Assembly (NCBI GenBank): GCA_019096065.1
Contig: JAGUCH010000003.1
Location: forward strand, 1,984,001 to 2,048,000
Reading direction: 5' to 3'
DNA length: 64,000 nucleotides
DNA from: Paracyclopina nana
Taxonomy: Eukaryota > Arthropoda > Copepoda > Cyclopoida > Cyclopettidae
Both the position numbers and the translations under genes were made by a program. The notes beneath the pieces were generated by a model, which worked only from the letters and a program-made list of their open reading frames with translations, was not told the origin of the DNA and made no database searches. Of the stretch, positions 10,937-23,927 are shown piece by piece. Every line of letters starts with the position of its first letter. The first letter of the stretch is position 1.

Positions 10937-13900
10937 ATGAATTTCGTGCCATTTTTGGCTTTCGCTTGCGTGGTGCAGCTCGGCCACGCCTACTCCGACT
11001 TTGACCCGCCCAAAATCTACCCCGCCACCCCGTATGTGACGTACAAGTCCGGCCAAACGGCCACGTTCCGGTGCGAGGGCACCCAATACGGGGTCACGTG
11101 GCTTTTGCCCCCGGACGCCTCGGAGTCGATGAAGCGGCGCGTGAGCGTGGTGCATTCCATCAACCACGAGTACTTTTCCGCCGACTTGTCCGTGCGTGAC
11201 CTCAACTACACGGACACGGGCAGCCTCGTTTGCGCCTACAATGGGACGACGGACTTGACCGACATCGACAACTCATCGAGCATTCACTTGTTCGTGGAGG
11301 ACAAGAGGCATTTGCTCAAGTACTCGGGCTTCGAGTTTTTCCAGGCCGTGCAAAGCCAAACGTTCGTCCTGCCCTGCATGCCCACCAACCCCGAGGTGAG
11401 CGTCAGCCTGTGGAAAATGGGCAGACAGGTTGAGCTGGATCACTACATCCAATTTGATCCGAAGGTGAGGAGAGCATGACTGCGCATTAATCAGTTTCCG
11501 GGCATTTTGTGTCCCTGCCTGAATTGTGCCACTTACTATAGTATATAAAATAGCGTAGTAGAGTGCGCGAATTTGGAAATCACGTCCAATTTTGTTATTG
11601 TTGAGGCATTTCGTTACAGCAGCATCGAAACTTGATGTATATTGCTTAAAACTGCATTAGAGTTGATGATAGTACAGAGTGTGGCGCCGAAAATGCAACC
11701 GCGCTACAGCCGATCCGGCCCATCTTTGTTTACTTATTCATAGCGGTTTCGGAGTCGCGTTCTGTATTTAGCTATTTGTTTAGATGAAAAGCATTGAAAT
11801 TCCAATTTGCCTTTTTCGTTCAGGTTGGCTACCGAATTTCGCCAATCACGACCAAGCTTCATTCGGGAGACTTCGAATGCAAAGCCACTTTGGGCGACTT
11901 GACGGACTTCTTCCCGTTCGATATTACGGTGAGGCAGAAAACCATGTACGTGCCTCCCCCCCAAATCAACAACACGCTGGCGCTCTACGTGCGCCTGGGC
12001 GACCCTTTTACCCTCGTGTGCTCGGTGATGGTCGACTTCAACACGATCGTCGAGCTCACTTGGGCCACGCCCAACCCAGAGGCCATCGAAGACCGCAGAT
12101 TGAGGGTGCCCGAGCCCGTGGCGAAAAACCTCAGCTTGCCAGAAACGCACCTCAAAGTCGTCGAGCAGGTAATTAGATGCAACTTGTTTACCTCAAAATA
12201 ATGATGCGTGTGTGGTCATGATGATTTTCCAATATTGCTTTTTCCGCCGAAAATGCACATAGTAAACACACCTTTTTTTCCCCCTGAAGGCTCTCGTTGT
12301 GGAGCGGGCCCATCAAGAGGACCAGGGCAGCTACTCTTGCACCGTCACGGACCACGCGGGCAATGTGCAGACCAAGAGCAAATTTGTGCACATTCAGGCC
12401 AAGGATGAGCCGAGGCTGCAAATGTGGATGGAAGGGTTCCAAACGTACGACGTGACAATTGGCAAAGATGACACTCAAACGATTCAATGGGTCGTGCATT
12501 TCAACTCGCATCCGCAGCCATCTTCAATAGAATGGTGAGAAAATGTGCCCTACTATTATATGAAATCTTGAAGCAAAACAAGTTTCAACTTCTTGATGTT
12601 ATATTATAGGGAACCGTAAAACGGTACCATATTTATCCTACCGGCGAGCTCATAAGATTTCAGACGGCTGATCACTGCTTACGCTGCGCCGTCTGAATTA
12701 GCAAAATGCCTCATTTTCTTAATTATTTTTCGCAAGGCGTAATTTTCATTAGCTTAAGTAGAGCCTAAGTTTCAAATAGACCAATTATATTTACATATCA
12801 CTATATTAAGGGTGTTATATTTCCTGAAATTCCATCTTTTCCTAAAATTCCAGGCTGGCCTTTGGGCTGGCTTACGGGCAAGCTAGAGCACTAATTAAAA
12901 GTGTTCCCAGATTGACACACTAAATTAAAGTGGCTTTTTTGTTATTGTAAGCTGGCTCTTTTTGACTATTTTGTACAGATCACATCTAGTAGCTCATTTG
13001 ATGAACGTGTCAACTACGCTTGCGCGCTGATGACGTCAAGCCGTCTGAACTCAGTGCCATCTAGTGCAGTCAGCTTGACTTCGGGTTCCTATAGTGAGGC
13101 TTGCTCGCGAGCAGTAAATCACCAGCTTGTGAAATTGATTGGGTCCAATTTAATTAAAGAAAGTGCGCATCGCTCAATCGAAAGTTGATCAATCATGCCT
13201 ACAAAAAAATAAATTGGCTTGAAGACCGCTCTGTATAAATATAGATGAATTAGATGATTTAGATTGCTTAGATGATCATCTTTGTCATCTATATTTATGT
13301 ACCGATTCTAGGATCAGCCATCTATAATTGGAGCAAATATAGATGATTTTAGGCTTCAACCATGCTCAAGCAAATTAATGGCTTTTGAATTATTGCTCCT
13401 AATAATACATGACTCTCTTCAAATAATCCGAACAATTATAATTACTTTTCATTTTTAGCAAGGAAAATCCAAGAATTACTTATTTAAGAACTAAAATAAC
13501 TGCTCTAGTTTCATAGGGCAAAAAAACCTTGAAACTTTTGAGCCATATATTCAAAATTCCACTTGATTTCGATTCCAAAAAAGTATTTAAAAACTTGGGT
13601 TTTTTTATGTAACTCTTTAATTAGGTTTTTACATAGTCTGGTCAATTGACTGGTGGAATATATATTTTAAAAAAACTTTGAGTCTAACTTAACATTTGCT
13701 TTAAGGTAGCTCAGCATAGCTAATTGCAATCATCTAAATTAGTCCAAATATAGAGGACAGCAAAAAATTATCTATATTTATACATCTTGTATAAATACAA
13801 GGATATTGGTGGTACAAATATAGATGACAATCGGCAAAAATCATCTATATTTGGACCAAAAACGGTACAAATACAAAGATGAAAAAGATGATCATCTAAG

Positions 13901-16120
13901 TCATCTAACGCATCTAGATTTATACAGACCCCTTGAAGACCTTGCTCAATAATAATTTCCCATCTATGAAGAATTGAGATGTACCCAAAAATAGCTTTTG
14001 CCATTTCAGTGGTAATTTTGCGGCATATGATTATAGTAGAAGCATCTGTGGATGCCATTTCTGCATTTGATGTTTTTATGGCCCGCGCAATCCTTCATAT
14101 ATCGTCTGCATACTTTAACACGCATGACGGCAACTCTCCTCCCGAAAATAGTGTTTGAAAAGCAGGAAATTGCTTTTGCAGGTTCGGTCCAGATGGCCGC
14201 AGAATCGACGACACGCCAACCTCCGCTCGCTACGCGACCGACTTCAACGTCAAAAACTACTTGGACAACCTCAACTCGCGCACGGTGCTCAAGGTGAACA
14301 AGCTCAAGCTGGCCAACGCCGGAAACTACTCCGTGAAAATCTCCAACGGGAATCTGACGCAAACGGAGACGTTCTCGCTCATCATCCGCTCGGCGCCCAA
14401 GGCCAAAATCCTCCTGCCCGATCCGCAAGGCTTGTACAAGAAGGGCCAAAATTACACGATGAAGTGCACCGCCGAAGGCTACCCCATTCCGGACATCAGC
14501 TGGGTCTACAAGCCCTGCTCGGCCTTCAACGAATGCACCCGGCACAACAGCCTCAACTTGCAGTCCAACGTCTCGGTGAAGATCAGCAACACCTTCAGCC
14601 GGAGCGCCATGATTTTCGAGGTTGCCAACCGGTCCGGAGAGTTCTCCTGCCTGGCGTGCAACAAAGTGGGCTGCACTCTGGACACCGTGCCCTTCTTCGT
14701 CACGGACGTGCCCGAGGGCGGCTTCCACGTGGACGGGCCTCGCAACGTGCTCGTGGGCGAGTCCATTGACCTCACCTGCTCGGCCTCGGTCTACAACTTC
14801 TCCGCGGAGAGCATCGAGTGGTTCAAGGACTCGCTGTCCGGACCCAAGAGGCTGGAGGCGAGCTCGGAGTCGCATCGCGTCAGCCTCACTTCGACGGACT
14901 TTTCCGCCACGAAAGTGCTGCACTTGCTCAACGTGACCCTGGGCGACAAAGGCCGGTACATGTGCAGGGTGAGGAAGGCGGTGGGCGACAGCCCGCACGC
15001 GGTTCCCGCCACCATGGCGCCAAAGGCGAGCAGAAGAAGCTACTACAGCAGTAGTAGGCGCGAGGAGGAGGACGAGCTCGATCTCGAGGACGAAAGCAGC
15101 CACGTGCTTTCTCTCAACCTCAACGTCCTGCCCCTAGAGCCGCCGGTGTTCATCGAGACGAACATGGGCGTGGCCTCGCGGGAGACCACCATAGTGGAGC
15201 AGCCGGAGGACGGCCTCGAGCTCAAGTGCCGCATGGCCGGCCGGCCCTGGCCTCTGATCTCCTGGTACCTCAACGGGGCCAAGCTCTACCCCACGCTCAA
15301 CACGACTCGCGTCCAAATCACCGATGACAACCAGGCCGTCAAGATCAACTACGTGAGCAAGAGCGACGAGGGCGTGTACGAGTGCCACGCGGAGAACCGG
15401 GTGGGCCACGCCCGCGCGAGCCAGGTCGTGCTCCTGCGATCCACGGCGGACAAGGACGCGCTCTACTCCAGGATATCCCTGCCGGTCATCCTGGCCGTGA
15501 TCGGCGCGCTCCTCCTCGTGGCCTTGCTCATTGGCCTCGCCAAAGTGTGCTACGCGCGCAAGAAGAAAAAGGCCGCCAAGGTGGCGGTGACCGCGCCCAA
15601 CCTGCAGCCCTGGAAGGAGCCGCCCACCCCGCCCACCCCGAGGCTGACCCAGTTCGACCTGGCCAACAGTAGCAGCACCCCGCACACGTCGTACAGCACG
15701 AACGAGGACGACGAGTGCAGGGTCACGCTGACCTCGACCACGCGCGGGGACGACGACCGCAGCGTCTCACCTGCCAACAGCTTTCACCCCTCGTCGCACC
15801 CGTGCTGCACCTACATCACCGCACCTGCTGCGGCCACGGCTGCTATGGCCAACAATGGCCACTGCCACTACCAGGCGCTGCCTATGAACGAAGTCATTTA
15901 TTCCCCTTGTCAAATGTCGTCGAAAATCTCGATTTGCGAATGCTCCGCCTCGCAGCAAGGCATGGCCACCCTCAATAGGCATTTTCCGCACTTGTACTCG
16001 AGAACTGCCACCCCCAGCTTCAACAGTGGAACGTTGCACCGATTCAATCACTACGAGAACCACCACCACCTTCCACGAAGCAGATCTCATTCGCCGTCCA
16101 GGCGAAGCGCCGAATACTGA
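10937..16120 (+). CDS. PDGF/VEGF-receptor-like transmembrane protein, seven Ig domains, no kinase
   Basis: Coding exons 10937-11464, 11824-12168, 12290-12534 and 14182-16120 join in phase to 1018 residues. A signal peptide (about 1-19) is followed by seven Ig-like domains near 25-115, 120-214, 215-327, 330-442, 443-548, 549-690 and 691-793, each with the Cys/Trp/Tyr-x-Cys pattern. Domains 1-2 carry class III/V receptor-kinase hallmarks: a WLLPP strand, SADLSVRDL, a PC motif opening domain 2, and FDPKVGYRI, comparable to the D-P-x-x-G-F segment of PDGF and VEGF receptors. One transmembrane helix (about 805-830) is followed by basic residues. The tail of about 188 residues is Pro/Ser/Thr-rich with a PPTPPTP motif. 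No kinase motifs follow, in this exon or downstream in the window. The domain-6 F-G loop has a low-complexity basic/acidic insert (about 650-690). The exons are markedly GC-rich. It could act as a decoy or co-receptor for PVF/VEGF-type ligands (inference). Confidence 0.85.
13228..13931. mobile_element. Mutator-like MITE (704 bp) in receptor intron 3
   Basis: Terminal inverted repeats of about 70 bp (about 13228-13300 and 13860-13931) share CTGTATAAAT, a TAGATGATCATCTTT core and a GTACC boundary. A perfect 10-bp direct repeat, CTTGAAGACC, flanks the element (13218-13227 and 13932-13941) and is read as the target-site duplication. Long TIRs with a 9-10 bp duplication are typical of Mutator-like elements. 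The interior has further copies of an ATAGATGA/TCATCTAT motif and no coding frame. Confidence 0.75.
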
Positions 16121-19119
16121 TGATATATCCATGTTTCATATATATCCTTTCATATACCAATTATGGTCAGCCTGTAATGCGAGCTTCCTTCTTATTCACA
16201 GTAATAAATATCTACTACGTTGACTTTCATCGAGAAAAAGTAAGAGCATAATTAGGATCAACGACAGAGTTTCGAGAGTTTTTTAAAGTATAAAGCTGTT
16301 GTAATTTTTTACGAGAGAGCTACTCACATATAAGCCCAATAAATGTGTAAAGCGAGAGCTATATACAGCTTTTGAGCGAGCGAGAGAGAGAAAAAAAACA
16401 CCCTTAGCAATGTACTGGGAGGCTTTGGATCGCTTGTGGCCATTTCGTCTTCGTTTTCACTAGTCTCAAGGGATGTGTGTATTACAGGGATGACTTGCCA
16501 TATAACTCCGGGTCTCGCCAGGCCAATTCATTTTCCACACATGTCAGCCGACGCAGCAGAGTAGATTCTGAGCCAGAGCAGTAGATTTTGATGAGGAGAA
16601 CGTAGTCAAAACTCAGCCCCCCAAAAAACAGCTAAAAGGTGACCGGCCGAAATCTGCCCATTTTTGGTGCACTGTTTAGCATATCATGTCATGCTATTAT
16701 TTATTTGGTAATTTTACAGAGAAACCAAGAACACATCAAATTTTCGTTCCGATCCGAGCTGTAGTTTGAGCTGTACACTAGTAAATTATCTCCTAGAAAA
16801 GGTCAGCTGTTGTTGAGAACGAGATACTCTCATCAAAATCTACTGCTCTGAGTAGCTTAGCGCGTTTCTTGAGGAGTCGCAACAAAAGAATATGAAGGGG
16901 ACAACCTCGGTCATTTATCTTGGTGGCTGCCTGCATGCGTGGGGACAACTCATTCCATGTTAGCAGCACATTGGCAAAAAATGAGGGAGGAATTTGGAAA
17001 ACTGCGCGAGATAAACTACTGACAACTCACTACTCCAAGTCGCTCAGCGATGAGTGACAAAAAGCTAGCGCGCAAACTCCTTTTTTAAATGCTTTTTTTC
17101 TTTAGTTGCAAAGTAATACTTTTGCCTTTGCACCGCCCCTCAATTTCGTAAGATAAGTGACGACTTTGACAATTCTGCGAATTTTGCAACTGCAAAAAAA
17201 GGCCTTGACAATCTCGAGGGAAAACTTGAAACACGAAAATCAGAGAGGCTTATATCTCAATTTTGTTAACAATAAGAATAAACATTTCACTTCAAGGTTG
17301 CACTTATTGTACGTTTTCGGCAGTTTTGATACATTTTTAAAATCGAATGCTAAAAGGTTGCGTGATCTTCTGCAAGAAATTCCTGTAAGCGCGCATTGAA
17401 AAAACTTGCTCAGAAAAAGACGAACTCTAGCTTGGGAGGTTAATTAGGCAATTTTCATGGATGAAGAGGTTTTATTGGATTCTGTGTGGCCAAATTGACC
17501 CCTGAGGAGTTTTTATGATAATGAACCTCAAGTTAGAAAGCACTCTTTTCCCCGCGGTCGAGGTCCCAAAAATAAAGCCACCACACGGTGGCTCAAAATG
17601 CCTCCTGGACGCGCACGGGAAAAAAACTCGCGAAATCGTAGGAGTCAATTTTCATAGGGCCGTAAGCTAAAATCTAACATCAAGGGCTCCCAAGTCCGCA
17701 AATTTCCGCAGCCAATTTTGATGAATTATCATTAAATGGGGTCTGATTGACCTCTCAGTCATAAAAGAACAATTCAATTCGATTCCAATCAAAAGTTATG
17801 GATGCCCAAAAAGGGCCAAAAAGGGTTATTCAACCATTTTTCTTGCTGAACACTTTTTCAGGCAAAGTTTGATTTCGAAGTCAAATTTGAATATGTATCT
17901 GTCAATTCAAACCATTTTTGGCTCTTTTCATTGCCTAGAAGTCAACCCAATTAGAAGTTGTAAATTGGAGGTTAAATGAGAATTCGGGCGATTTGGCAGA
18001 TTTTCTCGTGCGCGTGAAAATGGCTTTTTGACCCACTGTGCACCATAAGATATTACTAAAGAAGCTGGCTTTTTTAACATTATGGCTCAATTTAGAAATG
18101 GATTCACTTGTGGAGATTTCCTCTTTTACTAGACACTTGATGTAGCAGCACCACCCATGAAAAAATATAGTCCCACAACTTGTCATTTTGAGAGCTTAGA
18201 ATATTTGCAGCGATGAAAGCTAACGTGCAAAGCGAATAACTAACAATTGGGAAAAGCTTGCCTCAAGCTTTGATTAATGCTAAATCATATCTAGATGGCG
18301 CTGCACTCGTACACAGAGGGCACTTCAGATCAAAATGATGTCATAATTTGGGCGCAAATAAAAGCGGGTGCGTGATTTCATCAACGCGGGCCGGCGTTTC
18401 AACCTCGCTCATTGTGTGTGCTAACGGATGACAGATCCCGCAATGGGCCGTTTGATTCCGAAAAAAGCCCACAAACAGAGTTATTTCAGAATGCAACTAG
18501 CGCCATCTGAACCGACTTTGTAGCATTAATCTAAGCTCAAGACAAGCTTTTCGCAATTGCAATTCAAGCTAAAGGCTACTGCGAAGATAAAAATTGGTCA
18601 AACCTTTGCGCGAGTTTGAAGCTAATTTCAAGATCCTCCTTTCATGTGCTGTAGAAGTGCATCTGCAACAAACTTTTTCTAGCCTTTAGAACTTTTTTCA
18701 TGAGCCAAGTATTTTCAAAGAGAAAAAATAAAAAAGTAAGGTCTACTTTTCTTCTTTGATAACGCGGCTATTACGTAACTGGAGAACTATTGAAAAACGC
18801 AGGCTCTTACTTCAATTGGCGTTGGAAAACCTTGCACTATTTGTGGTCAAGAAAGTGAAGGCTTCAAAAAAGTTCCGATCTTTCCACCTGGGCAAAAGTT
18901 TGGTATATATCGGAATTCAAGACAAGCAACAGCTAGAATTGAAAAAAGACCGCACACATAAGGGCTTCGAAGTTATTGACAGCTTTCGCTTTTCGCAGAA
19001 TTCTTGAGAAATAATTTTAAAAGTGCATTTTCGTGGCACATTCAGATAAATGTCAATTTTTGCAGCAGCTCTTCTAATAAAAGAGCATTCAAGTAGATTT
19101 TCAATTCATTCTCTGCAGT
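16121..19119. other. Intergenic region between the Ig receptor and the ionotropic receptor
   Basis: No gene is supported. The first 250 bases are probably the receptor 3' UTR (AATAAA at 16203 and 16339). A short GA-rich run lies near 16376-16394. Two CTCF-core-like 9-mers lie at 18293-18301 (+) and 18500-18508 (-). Open frames here are short and not protein-like. Confidence 0.5.
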
Positions 19120-21308
19120 ATGCTCAAGCTGCCAAGATTGATCCATTTGATATTTGTTTTGGCCAAAGTCTCTGGTTACGACAACTTTGATCAAGTCATT
19201 GTTGAATTTTTGAATTATGAGAATATTTCAGAAGGCTGCGTTGTCGTCACCCATGACATGTCCCCGTCACTGGCTTACAAACTTGTAAGCACGAAAAGAA
19301 TTTTCGATTTATTCAAAGCTCAGCAATCCAATTGAAAAGCTCTGAATTTGTATTTTTACAGGCTACTTCAAGAGAAGATTTGAATCTTCAATTTTCACAT
19401 CTTAATGGCGCCATTGACTTGTCGTCTTATTTTGAGCTTGAGGGAGAAAGTCCTTTAGAAATCACAAACGATTTACATATCGACAACGGATGTGGTCTCT
19501 TGGTAGCATCAGCATTTAGCTACCAGCTGCCCAAACTGATTCAGCTGATGAGTCCCATTGACGTGAATATGGCTTTGCTCTTAGTCGACGAGCAACAGGA
19601 TATTCCATTGATCAAAGAAGTGACGTCTTCAAAAATAGGGTATGTAATAACAGAAAATTCCGCTCAAATGCCAACTATTTTTCCTTAAATTACACGGTAG
19701 GAAAATGTATTTCATTCAGCCGAAGGAGGAGGCAGAGCTTGGTTTTTGGGTCCACTCCAAATGCCCTTTCAATGGGTTGAAAATGAGGGTCAACAGCTGG
19801 TCAGCTGACAGAGGTTTCCTCCTTGATAATCTAGGAAAATGTTCATCAAGGGAGTCATTAGAGGGGAAGCAGCTAGCTGTATCGATAGCTGGCATCCCAC
19901 CGTGGCTCATTGTATCTAAAGACCCATATTGGAAGCCTCACGATGGCTACACTGGCATCGATGTTCGCATTCTGCAATCTGTGGCCAGCCATTGCAAATT
20001 CAACTTCAGCCTCAGTCGAGAAGCCAACATGGGGACCCTCATCAATGGCACTTGGGACGGCACCACTGGCAAAATTCAAGAGGCCACCAATGATGTAGGA
20101 GCTGGGAGCATCAATATGGTGGCAGAGAGAAACTCCATTGTGGATTTCACGCGAGTTGTCTACATCAAAGAGCTGATTTTGATATCAAGGAAGCCTCTGC
20201 CAGTCAATTCTTTCTACAAGGTGGTCAACCCTTTGAGAAACGAGGTTTGGATTGGCATTGGCATTGCTTCTCTCATTGTCATGCTCGCATTTTATTTTCT
20301 GCATAAAGCCTCCTTGCCAGCCAAGAAGATTCCAATCTCTGACTTTGCCATTTTGACCACCACTTCACTCATTGTGCCTGTTGAGATCAAGTGGTTTGAA
20401 AGGTCAAAGTTGTCAGTAGGTGGCTCTCTACTTTTGGGTCTTTGGTTGCTATGTGGCCTCATAATCAATGAGAGCTATGGCAGCAACCTCAGGGCCTCTC
20501 TTTTGGCAGTGGAACGGGAAAAACCAATTGATTCTTTCGAAGGTAAAAACAACCGATGATTTTTTAGCAAGTTGCTCACCGTTGTTGTTGGCTGCTTTTG
20601 ACACAGATGCCATAGACAAAGGGGTGAAAAATTGGTCACCCACTGGCACACTCTTGGTCGACTCACTTGCAGAGTCTCCCTTCAAGGCAAGAAGAGAATG
20701 GTACCATTCTAGTTACAGGTACAATGGGAGAAACTTGCCCAACTACGTTTTGGATGACATTGCTGCCAATGGATCCACTTCTGTGGCAGCTGGAAATGGC
20801 AATTTTATGGTAGAGTCCAATGAGTACTTGAAAAAGCATGGAGTTCAACCTTTTAGAAGATCCAAGGCAAAATTATAGTCATTTTCAGGAAATGGCATCA
20901 ATAATGTCCATGTTTCCATGCAGGAAATCTGGGCCTCAGTTTACTCAGCATTCATGGTTCCCAAGCATTCCAAGCTGAGAATTGAGTTGCTTAATAGAGT
21001 CATTTCAAGAATGGTGGATGCTGGGATAATTAATCACTATGAAAAAGCATTTGTCAGGCTTAACCCAGGTACAATAGATAATGCAGTTAAAAAAAGCATG
21101 AGGTAATTGGCAATGTAACTTTTCAGAGGAATTGGAGCAAATCCCCTATGGAGTCATGACAGACAATGAAATTAAGTTGGACCTAAGCCACTTTATCTCA
21201 ACATTTATTGCTTGGGCTTTTGCTGTGTGCCTGTCCTTATTTGTGTTTGCCATTGAAGTTTTAAAGGGATGCTTGTGCAAAAATGAGAAGCAATTCCCTT
21301 GCAAATAA
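19120..21308 (+). CDS. Ionotropic receptor (IR, divergent iGluR family)
   Basis: Exons 19120-19284, 19362-19639, 19701-20542, 20607-20866, 20924-21068 and 21127-21308 join in phase to 623 residues; most introns are 57-77 bases. A hydrophobic N-terminus is followed by a short amino-terminal region. The S1 ligand-binding half starts near residue 200 (KQLAVSIAGIPPWLIV) and includes GSINMVAERNSIVDFT, as in IR lobes. M1 lies near 330-349, the pore loop near 360-380 and M3 near 387-411, where ESYGSNLRASL occupies the place of the iGluR SYTANLAAF motif. The S2 half and M4 (about 580-600) follow. The short extracellular start and degenerate M3 point to a divergent chemosensory IR rather than a synaptic receptor. 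The intron after 20866 begins GC rather than GT. The last donor (CCAG|GTACAA) was chosen because only it keeps frame with the M4 exon. A further 5' exon cannot be excluded, as an AG lies just before the ATG. Confidence 0.85.
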
Positions 21309-23481
21309 TCCAGTTTAAATTCAATGCAAGCAGAAAATGTAGAGCCTCTCATATAGCAGGCCCATCAACATTGTGAGCCTTTCAACCACTTCACTTAAAA
21401 GTTTGATGACTTATGAGACAAAATTCATAGAATCATTCATGTTTATCTGATGAACTTTGGAAATTATGTGAGCTATTTGACCAGAGAAAAGTCATTACAA
21501 TATTTGCAGATCCAGTGTGATAGGTCCTTCAAAATTATCACTCAAGATCTTTTCTGTGACCTTTGAGAAATAAATCATGTTTTGGTATAGTTTGAGCTGA
21601 AAAGGTTGAGGAGGCTCAATTGGGTATTGACCATTCAATCATGGAGTGAAAAATGAGCTTCAAGGTCAAGACAGCACAAAAAAATCTACCAAAATGTTCA
21701 CTTCAATCAAAAGAGTACCACATGCTACTTTTTAACAATACCTAATTAACAAACAGCAAAAGGCTACAAAAGTGTTAATGCTACACCATCTTCTTTTGTA
21801 GTCTAGCTAGCATCCCATTAGTTAGATAAATTGGAACAGAGAGTGCACTTGACCATTTATTTTTTAGATGGAACAAAAACAATGAATGAACCAACAAAAG
21901 TGCACACAATACTTTTGCAGCAGATACCTAAACTTTATATTCCATAATTTGATCAGGAGCCCACTCAATTTTTTTATGGCCCTTCAAGATTGGTCCAAAT
22001 TTTTTTTTATGCTCGAAGTAGTAGCATGTTTGTTGAAAAAGTCATCTAGGCTATGAGGTGATTTACAAAAGAGGCCTTAAGGCCTAATTTATCGACTTGA
22101 CCCCTATCCAAATTGCCTCAAATTAAGCTCTTGGCAGGAGCAAACATCAAGCCAAGGCCAGACTCATCAATCAAACCCATAATTCAAAGTACTTATGCAG
22201 CTAAGTGACGGTGTGAATTTTTATTGAGGCAATAATGACGTGGGGCTGATTTATGTGGGCCTCGCTTTTTGCATGAAAACCTTATTTTCAAGATTATCCA
22301 CACACATGGATGTAGAATTTTTCCTGTAGAAGGATATGAGAAATTGCAAAAAGTCAACTTCCTAAGCATACATTAGAGCAAAATTGAGCTCGTTGGTGTG
22401 GAACAATAAAGGGTGACGTTAGTCTGATGTAAAAAATTCAATTTTTCACTTGTAATGTTTTAGCGGAATAATTGAGCTAGCAGCAATAAAAAGAGCCATT
22501 ATTTCTTATCTTTTGGCTCCGAAGCGAAATGGTCAATTTACTCAATTACATCTATATCGGTACAGCTATTTTATCGGCGTTACTATAACTAACAAAAAAG
22601 TTTTCAAATATTGTTCTTAGGGGACTTAATTAGCCAAAGGCGTAAAGTTGCTAGATTCGCAGCGCCATCTAGCCAGGAAACTTGAGCAAGTACATTTGAC
22701 ATGGCTGAACTACATTGGCGATCACAAATGGGCTATTTTTTGGCGTTTGGTGCACTAATTCCAAAAACTTTATTAATATGACATAATCTACGGATAAAAT
22801 GGCACCCTTTCAAGCCATAAAACCATATGAAACACACAAATTCTTTAAAGCTTTTCATTGAAACTTTCTAGCCTGGTTTGTGAATCACGACAAGTTTCGC
22901 GCGCGACAGTTTTTCCAATTATGCTTGGCCAAAAAGCGCCATCTAGCGAAAAAGTTTGTCCCGCAAATGGCTTATTTGCAATTCTAAGATAATTTTAAGG
23001 ACAAACTACATAGCAGTTTTCCTCATTTTAAAATTGAATGAAACTATGTAGTGCTTACCTCAATCGTCGATTTCTGATTTTTTCTTCAAAAAGCCGTTTC
23101 GTTCATCAAGTAGATCACAAATAGCGTAAATATTGTATTTCACTCTGTACTCAGTCACTTGTTATTTACACAATGCACCCGATTTAACTTGAACACGTTT
23201 TGTTTTGATTATATTCAAGAATGTAGTCGCCTTTTTTGGGGCGAATTTTGACCTATGTTGAACGCAAAAGTTAACCAGTTTTAGCTTCAATTGCAATTTT
23301 TTTTTTCAAAATTGATGAAAAAATCTTAAGACCAATCAGTGCAAAACAGTTTTTATTCTCATTTTTCCTCGATGTTTTCTCAAAGCGTTTTTAAAGCAAG
23401 GATTGGGCTACAATTTCGACCCTTCGGTATCTTCGGTCAAATTCGGAATTTTTCAGGAATCAGAATTTTTCAGGAATCAGC

Positions 23482-23927
23482 TAGTGATGGAACGAGCCAG
23501 TCAGGTTGATCAAGCTGCAAGCTTTTATAAATGTGTTCTAGCGATCCCAAGCTTTGGAAAATAATTATCAAGCTTTTTCAAGCTCAAAACACATTTCAAG
23601 CTTTGCTCTTTGTATTTTGACTTGTAAAATGACGATTAGTTACCTGATTTGACAAAATTACCCAAAAACTGCAAAATTGACAGGAATAGCTTAGACTTTA
23701 ATTTAAGTATTGCATTCCCTTAGGTATTTTTAAAACCATTTTTTTCTTTTGGTTGAAAATGGATTTAGTTTTGCAATTTTTGGTGTCAAGCTTTTTCAAG
23801 CGTTGCATTTTTTGGGTTTCAAGCTTTTCAAAATTTGGTTCGAGCGATCTCAAGCTTTTGCTGATGTAGCTCAAGCTGGGTTTTCGTTTCAAGCTTTCAA
23901 GCCAAGCTGTAACCCGTTCCATCACTA
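23482..23927. mobile_element. Small TIR element (hAT-like ends)
   Basis: The left end TAGTGATGGAACG (23482-23494) is exactly inverted at the right end (23915-23927). The interior is rich in repeated CAAGCTTTT-type words in both orientations, giving further weak pairing. No 8-bp target duplication was found, so the hAT assignment rests only on the TAGTGATGG terminus and is tentative. Confidence 0.55.

Noticed and set aside
12661..12700. Small hairpin CAGACGGC / GCCGTCTG in the receptor intron
   Set aside because: An 8-bp stem with a 19-base loop is too short to claim as a functional structure.
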